From assembly GCF_025486315.1 (NCBI RefSeq), contig NZ_JAOOPY010000012.1:1-64000 (forward strand): a DNA stretch of 64,000 nucleotides. The letters run 5' to 3'. The position numbers and the translations under genes are program-made. The stretch's first letter is position 1, and each line of letters begins with the position of its first letter. The notes beneath the pieces were generated by a model that was not told where the DNA came from, did no database searches, and worked only from the letters and a program-made list of their open reading frames with translations. The stretch comes from Variovorax sp. N23 (GTDB lineage Bacteria; Pseudomonadota; Gammaproteobacteria; Burkholderiales; Burkholderiaceae_C). Shown here piece by piece: positions 1 to 10,772 of this stretch.

Positions 1-65
1 CCATGACACCTGCCCTTTCTGCAAGGTCGAGGTGTCAACGCTGGGTAGGACGGGTCAGCGCCATG

Positions 66-97
66 AAAAAAGCCCGGTGCGTGCACCGGGCTTTTTT
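66..97. terminator. Bidirectional intrinsic terminator downstream of rpoH
   Basis: A perfect hairpin, AGCCCGGTGC-GT-GCACCGGGCT, is flanked by A6 on the left and T6 on the right, so it reads as a Rho-independent terminator on both strands. On the minus strand it lies about 20 bases past the rpoH stop codon. Bases 1-65 to its left show no gene that can be called. Confidence 0.92.
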
Positions 98-117
98 CGT
101 TGGGAGGAAGACCGGGC

Positions 118-1062
<945 letters not shown>

Positions 1063-1090
1063 TGGGGGAACTCCTTTGTTGATCGACATA

Positions 1091-1117
1091 TTAGCACTCG
1101 GTTAGAGAGAGTGCTAA
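1091..1117. promoter_or_regulatory. CIRCE operator (HrcA-binding site) upstream of rpoH
   Basis: Perfect consensus CIRCE: TTAGCACTC (1091-1099), a 9-base spacer, GAGTGCTAA (1109-1117). It lies 28 bases upstream of the chosen rpoH start, in the 5' leader or promoter. HrcA repressors bind this exact inverted repeat in many bacteria, usually ahead of groE, dnaK or hrcA; here it fronts a sigma-32 gene. Confidence 0.95.
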
Positions 1118-1285
1118 GCCAAGGGTTCCCGAGAAACGGCGGCCGAGGCGGGCGTCGAATTGTTCACGAAAGTATTCATTTTGAAGCCGGGAAATGGTTT
1201 GACAGGCTTTGTGGATCGATTGTTCCGGAAGAATGCGGCCAGCGCTCGCAGAGGCGTTTTCAGCAGCCAAGGGAGCCAGCGAGCC

Positions 1286-1675
1286 ATGCCATATCTCATC
1301 ATCATGACCAAGGCCGGGACCCCCCGGCAGATCAGCCTGGCCGAGGGCCGGACGACCCTCGGGCGGACCGACCGGAACACCCTGGTGTTCGACAGCCCCC
1401 TGGTCAGCCGCGCCCACGCGGCGATCGACATCGTCGGCACCTCCGTCACGGTCACCGACCTGCACAGCAGTAACGGCACGCTGGTGAACGGCCGCAAGAT
1501 CGGCGTCCATCAACTGAAGAACCGCGACGTGCTGGAGATCGGCGACGTGCAACTGCGCTTCCTCTCGGTGGCGAATCCTGCGCCACGCGCCGCGCCGCTC
1601 AGCCTGGCGCCGCGGACGGATTTCTCGCCCTTCGACGAAACCGCCTACCCGCGCACCATCTTCCCGCGCCGCTGA
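1286..1675 (+). CDS. Small FHA-domain protein
   Basis: 129-residue cytoplasmic protein consisting of one forkhead-associated domain, the phosphothreonine-binding fold. Diagnostic FHA motifs are present in order: GRTDRN (conserved Gly-Arg), SPLVSRAHA (Ser-x-x-His) and DLHSSNGTLVNG (Asn-Gly). A tail of about 40 Pro/Ala-rich residues follows. Start chosen at ATG 1286, with GGGAG ten bases upstream; a longer frame from 1160 has no matching motif. Convergent with ftsY: the two genes share the palindrome TGATCA for their stop codons. The kinase-phosphatase pair at 45058-46967 is a candidate source of its ligand, by inference only. Confidence 0.88.
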   Translation: MPYLIIMTKAGTPRQISLAEGRTTLGRTDRNTLVFDSPLVSRAHAAIDIVGTSVTVTDLHSSNGTLVNGRKIGVHQLKNRDVLEIGDVQLRFLSVANPAPRAAPLSLAPRTDFSPFDETAYPRTIFPRR

Positions 1676-2905
<1,230 letters not shown>

Positions 2906-2934
2906 CAGGTGGTTTTTACAATCCGACCCATTCT

Positions 2935-4398
2935 ATGAAACACCCCTCGCCACGCCGCACAGCGTCTGGTGCGGTGCTGGCCCTGGCGCTCGTCGCGCCA
3001 TGGACGCTCCCCGCCCTGGCCCAAACGCTCCAGACGCCAACCCCACCCACCACCGACGCCCGGGCGCCCGTCCCCGGCGCCACCACGCAGGCGCGCCAGT
3101 TCACGCTCTCCAACGGCATGACGCTGATCGTCCAGCCCGACCGGCGCTCGCCCACCGCGGTCCACATGCTGTGGGTGCGGGTCGGCTCGATGGACGAGGT
3201 CGACGGCACCTCCGGCGTGGCGCATGCCCTGGAACACATGATGTTCAAGGGCACGAAGCACATCAAGCCGGGCGAGTTCTCGCGCCGGGTCGCGGCCCTG
3301 GGCGGGCAGGAGAACGCCTTCACCACGCGCGACTACACGGGCTTCTATCAGCAGATCCCGAACGGCAAGCTGGAAGACGTGATGAAGCTCGAGGCCGACC
3401 GCTTCGCCGACAACCAGTGGCCCGACGTCGAGTTTCAGCGCGAGATCGAGGTGGTCAAGGAAGAGCGCCGCATGCGCACCGAAGACCAGCCGCGCGCGCT
3501 GCTGGGCGAGCAGCAGAACGCCGCCGTCTTCGTCGCGTCGCCGTATCACCGCCCGGTGGTCGGCTGGATGAGCGACCTCGACGCCATGACGGCCGACGAC
3601 GTGCGCAACTTCCATCGCCAGTGGTACGTGCCGGCCAATGCGGCGATCGTGGTGGCGGGCGATGTGGACGTCGAGCGCGTGCGCGCCCTGGCCGAAAAAT
3701 ATTACGGCCGCATCCCGGCCCGCGCCGTTCCGACGCGCAAGCCGCGGACCGAGCCGGTGCAGCGCGGCATCCGCCGCATCGAGTTCAAGGCGCCGGCCGA
3801 GCAGTCCTATGTGTCGCTCGCCTTCCGCGCGCCGCGGCTGGAAAGCCTCGACGGTGGCAGCGACGTCTGGGCGCTGGTGGTGCTGTCGGCCCTGCTCGAC
3901 GGCTACCCCGGCGCGCGGCTCGACCGTGCGCTGACGCAGGGGCCGGATCGCGTCGCCGACGAAGCGGGTTCCTACGCCGGCCTCACCGGCCGCGGGCCGC
4001 AGCTCTTCGAGCTCGATGGCGTGCCGGCCGCCGGCAAGACGCCCGAGGCGGTCGAGGCCGCGCTGCGCGCCGAAGTCGCCCGCGTGGCCCGCGACGGCGT
4101 CGGCGCGGCCGAGCTGGCCCGCGTGAAGACGCAATGGGTCGCCAGCCAGACCTACAAGCTCGACTCGGTGATGGCGCAGGGCCGCGAACTCGGCGCCAAC
4201 TGGGTGCAGGGCCTGCCGCTGGACGCCAGCGCCCGCATCGTCGCGCAACTGCAGAAGGTCACGGCCGAGCAGGTGCAGGCCGTCGCCGCGAAGTACTTCG
4301 GCGACGACCAGCTCACGGTCGCGACGCTGCGTCCGCTGCCCCCCGAGAAGAACCCGCGCCCGCGCGGCTTCGCCACGCCCGCCGGACCGCTGCGCTGA
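2935..4398 (+). CDS. M16 zinc peptidase, catalytic member of pair
   Basis: Periplasmic pitrilysin-family (M16) metallopeptidase, 487 residues. A signal peptide (basic start, hydrophobic core, ending LPALAQ near residue 30) precedes an M16 domain. The inverted zinc motif HxxEH is intact at residues 97-101 (HALEH), with the distal Glu in VVKEERR. The C-terminal half is the inactive-type M16 repeat. Followed 11 bases later by a second M16 gene lacking the zinc motif; such pairs form heterodimers in which only one subunit is catalytic, like mitochondrial processing peptidase. Substrate unknown. A TACAAT hexamer at 2917-2922 is a possible -10 box. Confidence 0.93.
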   Translation: MKHPSPRRTASGAVLALALVAPWTLPALAQTLQTPTPPTTDARAPVPGATTQARQFTLSNGMTLIVQPDRRSPTAVHMLWVRVGSMDEVDGTSGVAHALEHMMFKGTKHIKPGEFSRRVAALGGQENAFTTRDYTGFYQQIPNGKLEDVMKLEADRFADNQWPDVEFQREIEVVKEERRMRTEDQPRALLGEQQNAAVFVASPYHRPVVGWMSDLDAMTADDVRNFHRQWYVPANAAIVVAGDVDVERVRALAEKYYGRIPARAVPTRKPRTEPVQRGIRRIEFKAPAEQSYVSLAFRAPRLESLDGGSDVWALVVLSALLDGYPGARLDRALTQGPDRVADEAGSYAGLTGRGPQLFELDGVPAAGKTPEAVEAALRAEVARVARDGVGAAELARVKTQWVASQTYKLDSVMAQGRELGANWVQGLPLDASARIVAQLQKVTAEQVQAVAAKYFGDDQLTVATLRPLPPEKNPRPRGFATPAGPLR

Positions 4399-4409
4399 AA
4401 GACCGCCCC

Positions 4410-5756
4410 ATGCTGACACTGAAGAAGATCGCCGGCGGTGCGCTCATCGCGAGCACCGCCCTGCTGGCCGCGCTGAGCGCGCAGGCTGCCATCCCCATCC
4501 AGCACTGGACGCTCGCCAACGGCGCCAAGGTGTACCTCGCCGCCACCGACGCGCTGCCGATCGTCGACGTGCAGATCGACGTCGACGCCGGCAGCCGGCG
4601 CGACCCGGCGGCACAGGCCGGCCTGGCCAGCGCCAGCGCGGGCATGGTCGAGAAGGGCGTGCGCGCGAGCGACGCCGGCCCGGCGCTCGACGAGAACGCG
4701 CTCGGCGAAGCCTGGGCCGACCTGGGCGCGAGCTTCGGCGCGGGCGCCGGTGCCGAGCGCACCAGCTTTTCGTTGCGCACCCTGTCCGACCCGGCGCTGC
4801 TCGACCGCGCCGTGGCCCTGGCCGCGCGCGAGATCGGCGAGCCCTCGTTCCCGGCCGACGTGTGGCAGCGCGAGCGCGAGCAGATCGATGCCGCGCTGAA
4901 GGAGGCGAACACCAAGCCCGGCACCATCAGCGCCCGCACCTTCTCGCAAGCGGTCTACGGCACGCATCCCTACGGCCAGGAAACGACCGAGGAGACGCTC
5001 GCGAAGATCGACGTCGAGACGATGCGCACGCGTTATGCGCAGCTGATCCTGCCGTGCCGCGCCAAGGTCAGCATCGTCGGCGCCGTCACGCGCGCGCAGG
5101 CCGATGCCATCGCCACGCGGCTGCTGGCGCGCCTGCCCGCGCAGGACGGCCGCTGCGAGCCGCTGCCGGCCGTGCCCGCCATCGCCGCCCTCACGGCACC
5201 GAAGGAAGAGCGCGTGCCCTTCGCGTCGGCCCAGGCGCACGTCATCATCGGGCAGCCGGGCTACCTGCGCACGGACCCGGACCACTTCGCGCTCACCCTG
5301 GGCAACTACATCCTCGGCGGCGGCGGCTTCGTCTCGCGCCTGATGAACGAGGTGCGCGAGAAGCGCGGCCTGGTCTACGGCATCTACAGCGGCTTCTCGC
5401 CCGGCCTGCACGCGGGCGCCTTCCGCATCGGCTTCCAGACGCGGCCCGACCAGGCCGACGAGGCGGTCAAGGTGTCGCGCGAGGTGCTGGCCAAGTTCGT
5501 CGCCGACGGCCCGACCGAGGCCGAACTCAAGGCCGCCAAGGACAACCTGATCGGCGGCTTCCCGCTGCTGCTCGACAGCAACCGCAAGCTGCTGGGCAAC
5601 GTTTCGAACATCGCCTGGAACGACCTGCCGCTGGACTACCTCGACACCTGGACCGCGCGCATGAACGCGGTCACCGTGGCCGACATCAAGGCCGCCTTCG
5701 CGCGCAAGCTGCAGCCCGAGCGCATGGTGACCGTCGTGGTCGGCGCGAAGCCTTGA
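4410..5756 (+). CDS. M16 peptidase-like protein, non-catalytic partner
   Basis: 448-residue exported M16-fold protein with a signal peptide ending ALSAQA near residue 26. Where the catalytic partner has HxxEH, this protein has SASAGMVEKG, so the zinc ligands are absent and it should be inactive on its own. The C-terminal M16 domain is well preserved, with GGGGFVSRLMNEVREKRGLVYG. The start is the ATG at 4410, 11 bases after the upstream stop. The open frame extends far upstream but only as an antisense/overlap frame. Inferred role: substrate-binding half of a heterodimer with the product of 2935-4398. Confidence 0.92.
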   Translation: MLTLKKIAGGALIASTALLAALSAQAAIPIQHWTLANGAKVYLAATDALPIVDVQIDVDAGSRRDPAAQAGLASASAGMVEKGVRASDAGPALDENALGEAWADLGASFGAGAGAERTSFSLRTLSDPALLDRAVALAAREIGEPSFPADVWQREREQIDAALKEANTKPGTISARTFSQAVYGTHPYGQETTEETLAKIDVETMRTRYAQLILPCRAKVSIVGAVTRAQADAIATRLLARLPAQDGRCEPLPAVPAIAALTAPKEERVPFASAQAHVIIGQPGYLRTDPDHFALTLGNYILGGGGFVSRLMNEVREKRGLVYGIYSGFSPGLHAGAFRIGFQTRPDQADEAVKVSREVLAKFVADGPTEAELKAAKDNLIGGFPLLLDSNRKLLGNVSNIAWNDLPLDYLDTWTARMNAVTVADIKAAFARKLQPERMVTVVVGAKP

Positions 5757-5793
5757 CGGCGACGAGGGCACGCCCGCACGCTAAGCTCGGCGC

Positions 5794-6435
5794 ATGAAGA
5801 AGGTCCCCACCAAAGCGCCGGCCAAGACGCCGCAACACGACAAGCGCCCGCACGAAGTCCGCATCATCGGCGGCCAATGGAAGCGCACCCGCCTTCCCGT
5901 GGCCGACAAGCCGGGCCTGCGCCCCACGCCCGACCGCGTGCGCGAGACGCTGTTCAACTGGCTCGCCAGCCTGGCCGGCGCGGGCGGCGGCGAGCTGCCG
6001 GGCTGGCACTGCCTCGACGCCTTCGCCGGCACCGGCGCGCTGGGGCTCGAGGCCGCCTCGCGCGGCGCCGCCGCGGTGCTGCTCTGCGAGCAGGACGCCG
6101 ACCTGATCGCGCAGCTGCAGAAGGCCAAGGCCAAGCTGTCGGCCGACGCCGTGCGCATCGAGCGCGGCAACGGCGTGACCGCACTGGAGCGCGTGCCGGC
6201 GGGCAGCCTGCACCTGGTGCTGCTCGACCCGCCCTTCGAGAACCCGGCGCTCTACGAGCCCGCGCTGCGCGCCGCGGCCCGCGCGCTGCACCCCGACGGC
6301 GCGGTCTACCTCGAGGCGCCGCGCCTCTGGACCGATGACGAACTCGCCGCCTTCGGGCTCGCCGGCTTGCGCCACCTGAAGGCCGGTGCCGTGCATGCCC
6401 ACCTGCTTCGACCCCTCGTCCATGCCCCTGCATAA
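5794..6435 (+). CDS. rsmD: 16S rRNA (guanine(966)-N(2))-methyltransferase RsmD
   Basis: SAM-dependent methyltransferase that modifies G966 of 16S rRNA in the small subunit. 213 residues. Seen: RIIGGQWKRTRLPV near the N-terminus, typical of RsmD; the SAM-binding motif LDAFAGTGALGLEAASRG; and the catalytic VLLDPPF motif. An N-terminal Lys-rich stretch of about 20 residues is not part of the fold. It sits directly before coaD, a common bacterial neighbour (rsmD-coaD). Confidence 0.95.
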   Translation: MKKVPTKAPAKTPQHDKRPHEVRIIGGQWKRTRLPVADKPGLRPTPDRVRETLFNWLASLAGAGGGELPGWHCLDAFAGTGALGLEAASRGAAAVLLCEQDADLIAQLQKAKAKLSADAVRIERGNGVTALERVPAGSLHLVLLDPPFENPALYEPALRAAARALHPDGAVYLEAPRLWTDDELAAFGLAGLRHLKAGAVHAHLLRPLVHAPA

Positions 6436-6474
6436 TCCGCCGACCCCGGCCGCTGCGGCCGGAAAGGAGCTCCT

Positions 6475-6975
6475 ATGTCCAGCGTGATCGCGGTCTATCC
6501 CGGCACATTCGATCCCATGACGCTGGGCCACGAAGACGTGGTTCGGCGCGCCACCCAGCTTTTCTCCAAGGTCGTCGTCGCGGTCGCGGCGGGCCACCAC
6601 AAGAAGACACTGTTTTCGCTGCAGGAGCGCATCGACATGGCGCGCGAAGCCGTCGCGCCCTACAGCGACCAGGTGGTGGTCGAGAGCTTCTCCGGCCTGC
6701 TGCGCGACTTCGTCGTGGCGCGCGGCGGCAAGGCGATGGTGCGCGGCCTGCGCGCCGTGACCGACTTCGACTACGAGTTCCAGCTCGCCGGCATGAACCG
6801 CTCGCTGATGCCCGATGTCGAGACGGTGTTCCTCACGCCCAGCGACAAATACCAGTTCATCTCCAGCACCTTCGTCCGCGAGATCGCCATGCTCGGTGGC
6901 GAGGTCGACAAGTTCGTCTCGCCCTTCGTGCAGGAAAAGCTCGTCGCCAAGGTGCGCAGCCTCGGCCGCGAATGA
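6475..6975 (+). CDS. coaD: Phosphopantetheine adenylyltransferase CoaD
   Basis: Catalyses the fourth step of coenzyme A synthesis, ATP + 4'-phosphopantetheine to dephospho-CoA + PPi. 166 residues, the normal length. Nucleotidyltransferase signatures: [14 protein letters not shown] (T/HxGH), the [10 protein letters not shown] region and [10 protein letters not shown] near the end. A strong ribosome site, GGAAAGGAG, lies 6 bases before ATG 6475. Its stop overlaps the pxpB start (ATGA at 6972-6975), so the two are translationally coupled. Confidence 0.98.
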   Translation: MSSVIAVYPGTFDPMTLGHEDVVRRATQLFSKVVVAVAAGHHKKTLFSLQERIDMAREAVAPYSDQVVVESFSGLLRDFVVARGGKAMVRGLRAVTDFDYEFQLAGMNRSLMPDVETVFLTPSDKYQFISSTFVREIAMLGGEVDKFVSPFVQEKLVAKVRSLGRE

Positions 6976-7625
6976 TTGCACCCAGACTCCATTCCCTGGG
7001 CGACGCCGCGCTGCTGTGCGAACTGCCGCCGCCCGCAACGCTCGCACAGCAGCAGCAGATCTGGGCCCTGGCCAACGAGGCCCTGCAGTGGCCCGCCGTG
7101 CAGGAAGCCCTGCCGGGCATGAACAACCTCACGCTGATGTTCGACCCGGCCCGCATCGACGCGGCCGAGCTCGAGATGCAGGTGCTCGCGGCCTGGCCGC
7201 AGCTGGCGGCCGCGGCCATCGAAGGCCGCACCATCGAGATCCCCGTGGCCTATGGCGGCGAGCATGGCCCCGACCTGGCCGATGTCGCCGCGCACACCGG
7301 CTTCACGCCCGCCGAGGTGGTGCGCCGCCACGCCGCCGGCGAATACGTCGTCTACCTGCTCGGCTTCCTGCCCGGCTTCGCCTTCATGGGCGGGCTGGCG
7401 CCTGAACTCGCGACGCCGCGCCGTGCCGAGCCGCGCGTGGCGGTGCCGGCCCGTTCGGTCGGCATCGGCGGCGCGCAGACCGGCGTCTACCCGCTGGTCT
7501 CGCCCGGCGGCTGGCAGCTGATCGGCCGGACCTCGCTCGAGATGTTCGACCCCGCCGCCGCGGAGCCGACCCTGCTGCGGCCGGGCGACCGCGTGCGCTT
7601 CGTTGTCGAAAGCGTGCACGCATGA
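6972..7625 (+). CDS. pxpB: 5-oxoprolinase subunit PxpB (KipI-type)
   Basis: Subunit of the ATP-dependent 5-oxoprolinase PxpABC, which opens pyroglutamate to glutamate. 217 residues of the KipI / allophanate hydrolase subunit 1 family; seen motifs include [15 protein letters not shown] and [18 protein letters not shown]. Older annotation calls such genes allophanate hydrolase subunit 1. Start overlaps coaD by four bases. It is separated from pxpC by 144 bases that contain copy A of the intergenic repeat (7622-7718), so the locus pxpB-pxpC-pxpA is interrupted only by that repeat. Confidence 0.93.
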   Translation: MIAPRLHSLGDAALLCELPPPATLAQQQQIWALANEALQWPAVQEALPGMNNLTLMFDPARIDAAELEMQVLAAWPQLAAAAIEGRTIEIPVAYGGEHGPDLADVAAHTGFTPAEVVRRHAAGEYVVYLLGFLPGFAFMGGLAPELATPRRAEPRVAVPARSVGIGGAQTGVYPLVSPGGWQLIGRTSLEMFDPAAAEPTLLRPGDRVRFVVESVHA

Positions 7626-7718
7626 AACCACCCCCGATGCGCCTGCGGCGCCTCCCCCTCAAGGGGGCGATACCAGCGGCCCGGCGAAGCCGGTTCCGCG
7701 GTATCTCTGGCCTCTGGC
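7622..7718 (+). repeat. Intergenic hairpin repeat, copy A
   Basis: About 97 bases, nearly identical to the reverse complement of 22670-22769. Shared landmarks: ATGAAAC, an ACCCCCGA block, CCTCCCCCTC-AGGGGGCGATACC, AGCGGCCCGGC, AAGCCGGTTCCGCGGTATC. GATACC/GGTATC and the GCCGG arms form an imperfect hairpin. It begins at the pxpB stop codon and lies between pxpB and pxpC. No open frame or inverted terminal repeats typical of an IS were seen; it resembles a REP/BIME-like or non-autonomous element. Confidence 0.85.
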
Positions 7719-7769
7719 CGCGCCAGCTTCATCGGCTGCGGACGGCGCTCAGCGCTATGCATAACTGAC

Positions 7770-8804
7770 ATGATCGTCGTCCTCAAGCCTGGCATGCTCG
7801 CCTCGGTCCAGGACCTGGGCCGCCACGGCCACCGCCAGCGCGGCATCTGCCCCGGCGGCGCCCTCGACACGCTCGCGCTCACCATGGCCAACCGCCTGGT
7901 GGGCAACCCGGACGAAGCGGCCGGCCTCGAACTCACCATGGGCGGCTGCGAACTGCGTTTCGACACCGCCACGCGCATCGCGCTGGCGGGCGACGACTTC
8001 GGTGCCCAACTCGACGGCATGCCGATCTGGCCCTGCTGGAGCGTGCCGGTGCAGGCCGGCCAGACCCTGAAGCTGGTCGGCGCCAACGTGGCGGCGGGCA
8101 AGAAGGGTATGCGCACCTGGCTGGCCGTGGCAGGTGGCATCGACGTGCCGCCGGTGCTCGGCTCGCGCAGCACCGACCTGAAGGCCGGCTTCGGCGGTCT
8201 GGCCGGCCGGGCCTTGAAGAAGGGCGATCGACTGCCGCTCGGCGCGCCGGCGCTCAACAGCGCGCAATTGGCACGGCGCCGCTTCGGCGTGCGCCCGCCC
8301 GAATGGGCGATCGACGTCCGCGACTTCGGCGAGGCGATCCCGTTGCGCGTGATGCTGGGCCCCGAGTCCGGCCTCTTCACCCCGGCCTCGCTGGCCGCGA
8401 TGTCGCGTGAGCCCTGGCGCATCACGCCGCAGAGCAACCGCATGGGCAGCCGGCTCGAAGGCCTGGTGCTCGAGCGCAAGCGCGCCGGCGACATGCTGTC
8501 GTCGGGCGTCATCCCGGGCACGATCCAGGTGCCGCCGTCCGGCCAGCCGATCATCCTGATGGGCGACGCGCAGACCACCGGCGGCTACCCGCGCATTGCC
8601 GTGGTGATCCGGGCCGATCTCTGGAAGCTGGCGCAGGCGCCGCTCGGCGGCATGCTGCGGCTGGTGCAGGTCGACGCGGCCGAGGCGCTGCAGGCCTGGG
8701 CCTTGCAACAGCGCCACCTGCTGCAGATGACGCAGGGCCTGGCCGTCAGCGGCTGGCCCGTGCCGCCCACGGCGGCGCCGCAGCCCGCGGTGTCGTCCGA
8801 CTGA
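7770..8804 (+). CDS. pxpC: 5-oxoprolinase subunit PxpC (KipA-type)
   Basis: Biotin-dependent carboxyltransferase-like subunit of the PxpABC 5-oxoprolinase. 344 residues; family features seen are [21 protein letters not shown] near the start and [24 protein letters not shown] in the C-terminal third. It acts with PxpB to phosphorylate and open 5-oxoproline bound by PxpA. The preceding 144 bases hold the repeat but no clear ribosome site; start is the first ATG consistent with the family N-terminus. Confidence 0.93.
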   Translation: MIVVLKPGMLASVQDLGRHGHRQRGICPGGALDTLALTMANRLVGNPDEAAGLELTMGGCELRFDTATRIALAGDDFGAQLDGMPIWPCWSVPVQAGQTLKLVGANVAAGKKGMRTWLAVAGGIDVPPVLGSRSTDLKAGFGGLAGRALKKGDRLPLGAPALNSAQLARRRFGVRPPEWAIDVRDFGEAIPLRVMLGPESGLFTPASLAAMSREPWRITPQSNRMGSRLEGLVLERKRAGDMLSSGVIPGTIQVPPSGQPIILMGDAQTTGGYPRIAVVIRADLWKLAQAPLGGMLRLVQVDAAEALQAWALQQRHLLQMTQGLAVSGWPVPPTAAPQPAVSSD

Positions 8805-8854
8805 GCTTCAGACCCCTCGGCCGCATCGCAGAATCCCCACGAAGGAGTGACCCC

Positions 8855-9595
8855 ATGCAGATCGACTTGAACGCCGACCTCGGCGAAGGCGCCGGCAGCG
8901 ACGAAGAATTGCTCAGGCTGGTGAGCTCGGCCAACATCGCCTGCGGCTGGCACGCCGGCGACGCCAGCACCATGCGCCAGTGCGTGCGCTGGGCCATCGA
9001 CAACCACGTCGCCATCGGCGCGCACCCGAGCTTCCCCGACCGTGCGAACTTCGGCCGCAGCACCATGCACCTGCCGCCCGAAGAGATCGTGGCCGGCGTG
9101 CTCTACCAGATCGGCGCGCTGGCCGCGATCGTCAAGGCCGAGGGCGGCACGCTGGCGCACGTCAAGCCGCACGGCGCGCTCTACAACCAGGCCGTGAAGG
9201 AACCCGAACTGGCCGCCGCCATCGTCGATGCGGTGCGCCGCTTCGATCCCGGCCTGCGCTTCTTCGGTCTGGCCGGCAGCGGCATGATCAGCGCCGCCGA
9301 ACGCGCCGGCCTCAAGCCGGTCGAAGAGGTGTTCGCCGACCGCGGCTACATGCCCGACGGCAGCCTGGTGCCGCGCAGCCAGCCCGGCGCGCTGATCGAG
9401 GACGAGGCGCAGTCGCTGGCGCAGACGCTGTCGCTGGTGCGCGACCACCAGGTCACGGCCATCGACGGCAGCGTCGTCGCGGTCAACGCGCAGTCCGTGT
9501 GCCTGCACGGCGACGGCGCGCATGCGTTGGCCTTCGCAAGGCGCATCCGCTCGACGCTCGAGCGCGAAGGCATCGCCGTCATGGCAACGGCCTAA
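8855..9595 (+). CDS. pxpA: 5-oxoprolinase subunit PxpA (LamB/YcsF family)
   Basis: Substrate-binding/hydrolytic subunit of the 5-oxoprolinase complex. 246 residues of the LamB/YcsF fold, opening with the signature [10 protein letters not shown] and containing [31 protein letters not shown] and [12 protein letters not shown]. Ribosome site AAGGAG lies 8 bases before the start. It completes the B-C-A order seen in many proteobacteria. A GC-rich 7-bp hairpin at 9626-9644 follows but lacks a T-run, so termination there is uncertain. Confidence 0.95.
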   Translation: MQIDLNADLGEGAGSDEELLRLVSSANIACGWHAGDASTMRQCVRWAIDNHVAIGAHPSFPDRANFGRSTMHLPPEEIVAGVLYQIGALAAIVKAEGGTLAHVKPHGALYNQAVKEPELAAAIVDAVRRFDPGLRFFGLAGSGMISAAERAGLKPVEEVFADRGYMPDGSLVPRSQPGALIEDEAQSLAQTLSLVRDHQVTAIDGSVVAVNAQSVCLHGDGAHALAFARRIRSTLEREGIAVMATA

Positions 9596-9757
9596 GTTCG
9601 AAGCCGCATCCGCGGTTTTCTTCTCGCCCGCGCAGCCCGCGGGCCTACCTGCTTCCGACCCTGGAAAAGCGCCGCGCGCGAGCGTGACCTTTGCCCTTGG
9701 TGGCCCCGCCCCCAGCGGCTAAAAGTGCGCCATAAAAATCGGACAGGGAGTCGTCAC

Positions 9758-10003
9758 ATGGGTCATCTCGAATTGCGAGACCTCGCGCTGAGCGTGCGCG
9801 AGCGGCCGGACCGCAGCTTCGGCTGGGTCATCCTCGAAGGCACCGGCGAGCGGAGCGTCTTCGCCAACTACACCGTGATGCAGAGCGCCGAGCGCGGCTA
9901 TGCGAGCTACGCCGATGCACTGCTGGCGGGCTTCGCGGCCATGCGCGCGCTGGGCGGACGCAACGGGCCGCGCGGCGTCGGCCGGCTGCACCACGACGAG
10001 TGA
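9758..10003 (+). CDS. Small hypothetical protein
   Basis: 81 residues, not assigned to a family I recognise. The sequence is soluble, with no signal peptide or membrane segment; its core reads SFGWVILEG and ERSVFANYTVMQSAERGYASYADAL, followed by a basic Gly/Arg-rich tail. Start ATG 9758 is supported by GGACAGGGAG 8 bases upstream; codon use matches the surrounding genes, so it is probably a real native gene. It stands alone between pxpA and the convergent hydrolase at 10006. Confidence 0.7.
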   Translation: MGHLELRDLALSVRERPDRSFGWVILEGTGERSVFANYTVMQSAERGYASYADALLAGFAAMRALGGRNGPRGVGRLHHDE

Positions 10004-10005
10004 AT

Positions 10006-10713
10006 TCAGGCGGGCTGCAGCTCGCGCAGCCAGTCGACCAGGGCCGCGTTCACCGCGGCGGGCTGCTCCATCGTGAGCATGTGGCCGGCGCGTTCGATCC
10101 ACAGCAGCCTGGCGTGCGGCACCAGCGCCGCGATCTCGCTGCTGCAGTCGGGCGGCGTCAGGCGGTCGGCATCGCCGCACAGCACCAGCACCGGGCAGCG
10201 GATGTCCGGCAGGTGCTTGCGTGCGTCGGGCCGCTGCATCACCGCGCGGTTCTGGCGAATGAGCTGCGCGGCGCCGCCGTGCAGCACCATCTCGACATAG
10301 CGCCGCATCAGTGCCTTGTCGGCCGCCTGTGCCGGGTGGAAGGCGAAGCCGGCGTTGAACTCGATCACGTCGCGCGCCTCGCCGCGCTCGAAGAGTTCGA
10401 CGGCCGATTCGCGCAGCTGGAACATCTCGGGCGTTTCGGGACGCGCATTGGTGCCCAGCAGCGCGAGGCCGACGATGCGTTCCGGCGCCTGGCGCGTGGC
10501 CTCCATGGCGATCATCCCGCCCAGCGACGCGCCGCAGAGGATCAGCGGCCCCTCGTTCTCGGCGAGCACCGCCGCGGCCATGCTCTCGATGCGGTCGTGC
10601 CGCGCATGGACGTCGGCCACGCGGACGTCGAGGTGGGGTGGAAGGGCAGGGCGCTGGGCCTGCCAGAGGCGCTCGTCGCAGGCGAGGCCGGGCAAGAGTA
10701 CGAGTCGGGGCAT
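10006..10713 (-). CDS. Alpha/beta hydrolase
   Basis: 235-residue alpha/beta-hydrolase-fold protein of unknown substrate. The nucleophile elbow is CGASLGGMI (Ser in G-x-S-x-G), an acid residue is likely in LVLCGDADRLTPP, and the histidine in ERAGHMLTMEQP. Start placed at ATG 10713 (MPRLVLLPGLACDE), because the 23 residues upstream have no hydrolase similarity and overlap the histidine phosphatase start. Divergent from the gene at 10773, with 59 bases between them. Confidence 0.85.
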   Translation of the reverse strand: MPRLVLLPGLACDERLWQAQRPALPPHLDVRVADVHARHDRIESMAAAVLAENEGPLILCGASLGGMIAMEATRQAPERIVGLALLGTNARPETPEMFQLRESAVELFERGEARDVIEFNAGFAFHPAQAADKALMRRYVEMVLHGGAAQLIRQNRAVMQRPDARKHLPDIRCPVLVLCGDADRLTPPDCSSEIAALVPHARLLWIERAGHMLTMEQPAAVNAALVDWLRELQPA

Positions 10714-10772
10714 GGCGCCATTGTCTTGCATGGGCCGCAGAGCGGCCGATGCGGGGACAATAAGCGCCAGCC

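Noticed and set aside
1..65. Possible 3' end of a gene with CPFC motif at the left edge
   Set aside because: Only 20 codons are visible, the frame runs through the terminator, and no stop or family can be confirmed.
1199..1227. TTGACA at 1199-1204 as a promoter for the FHA gene
   Set aside because: No -10 hexamer is recognisable at 16-18 bases downstream (GTTCCG there), so the match is probably chance.
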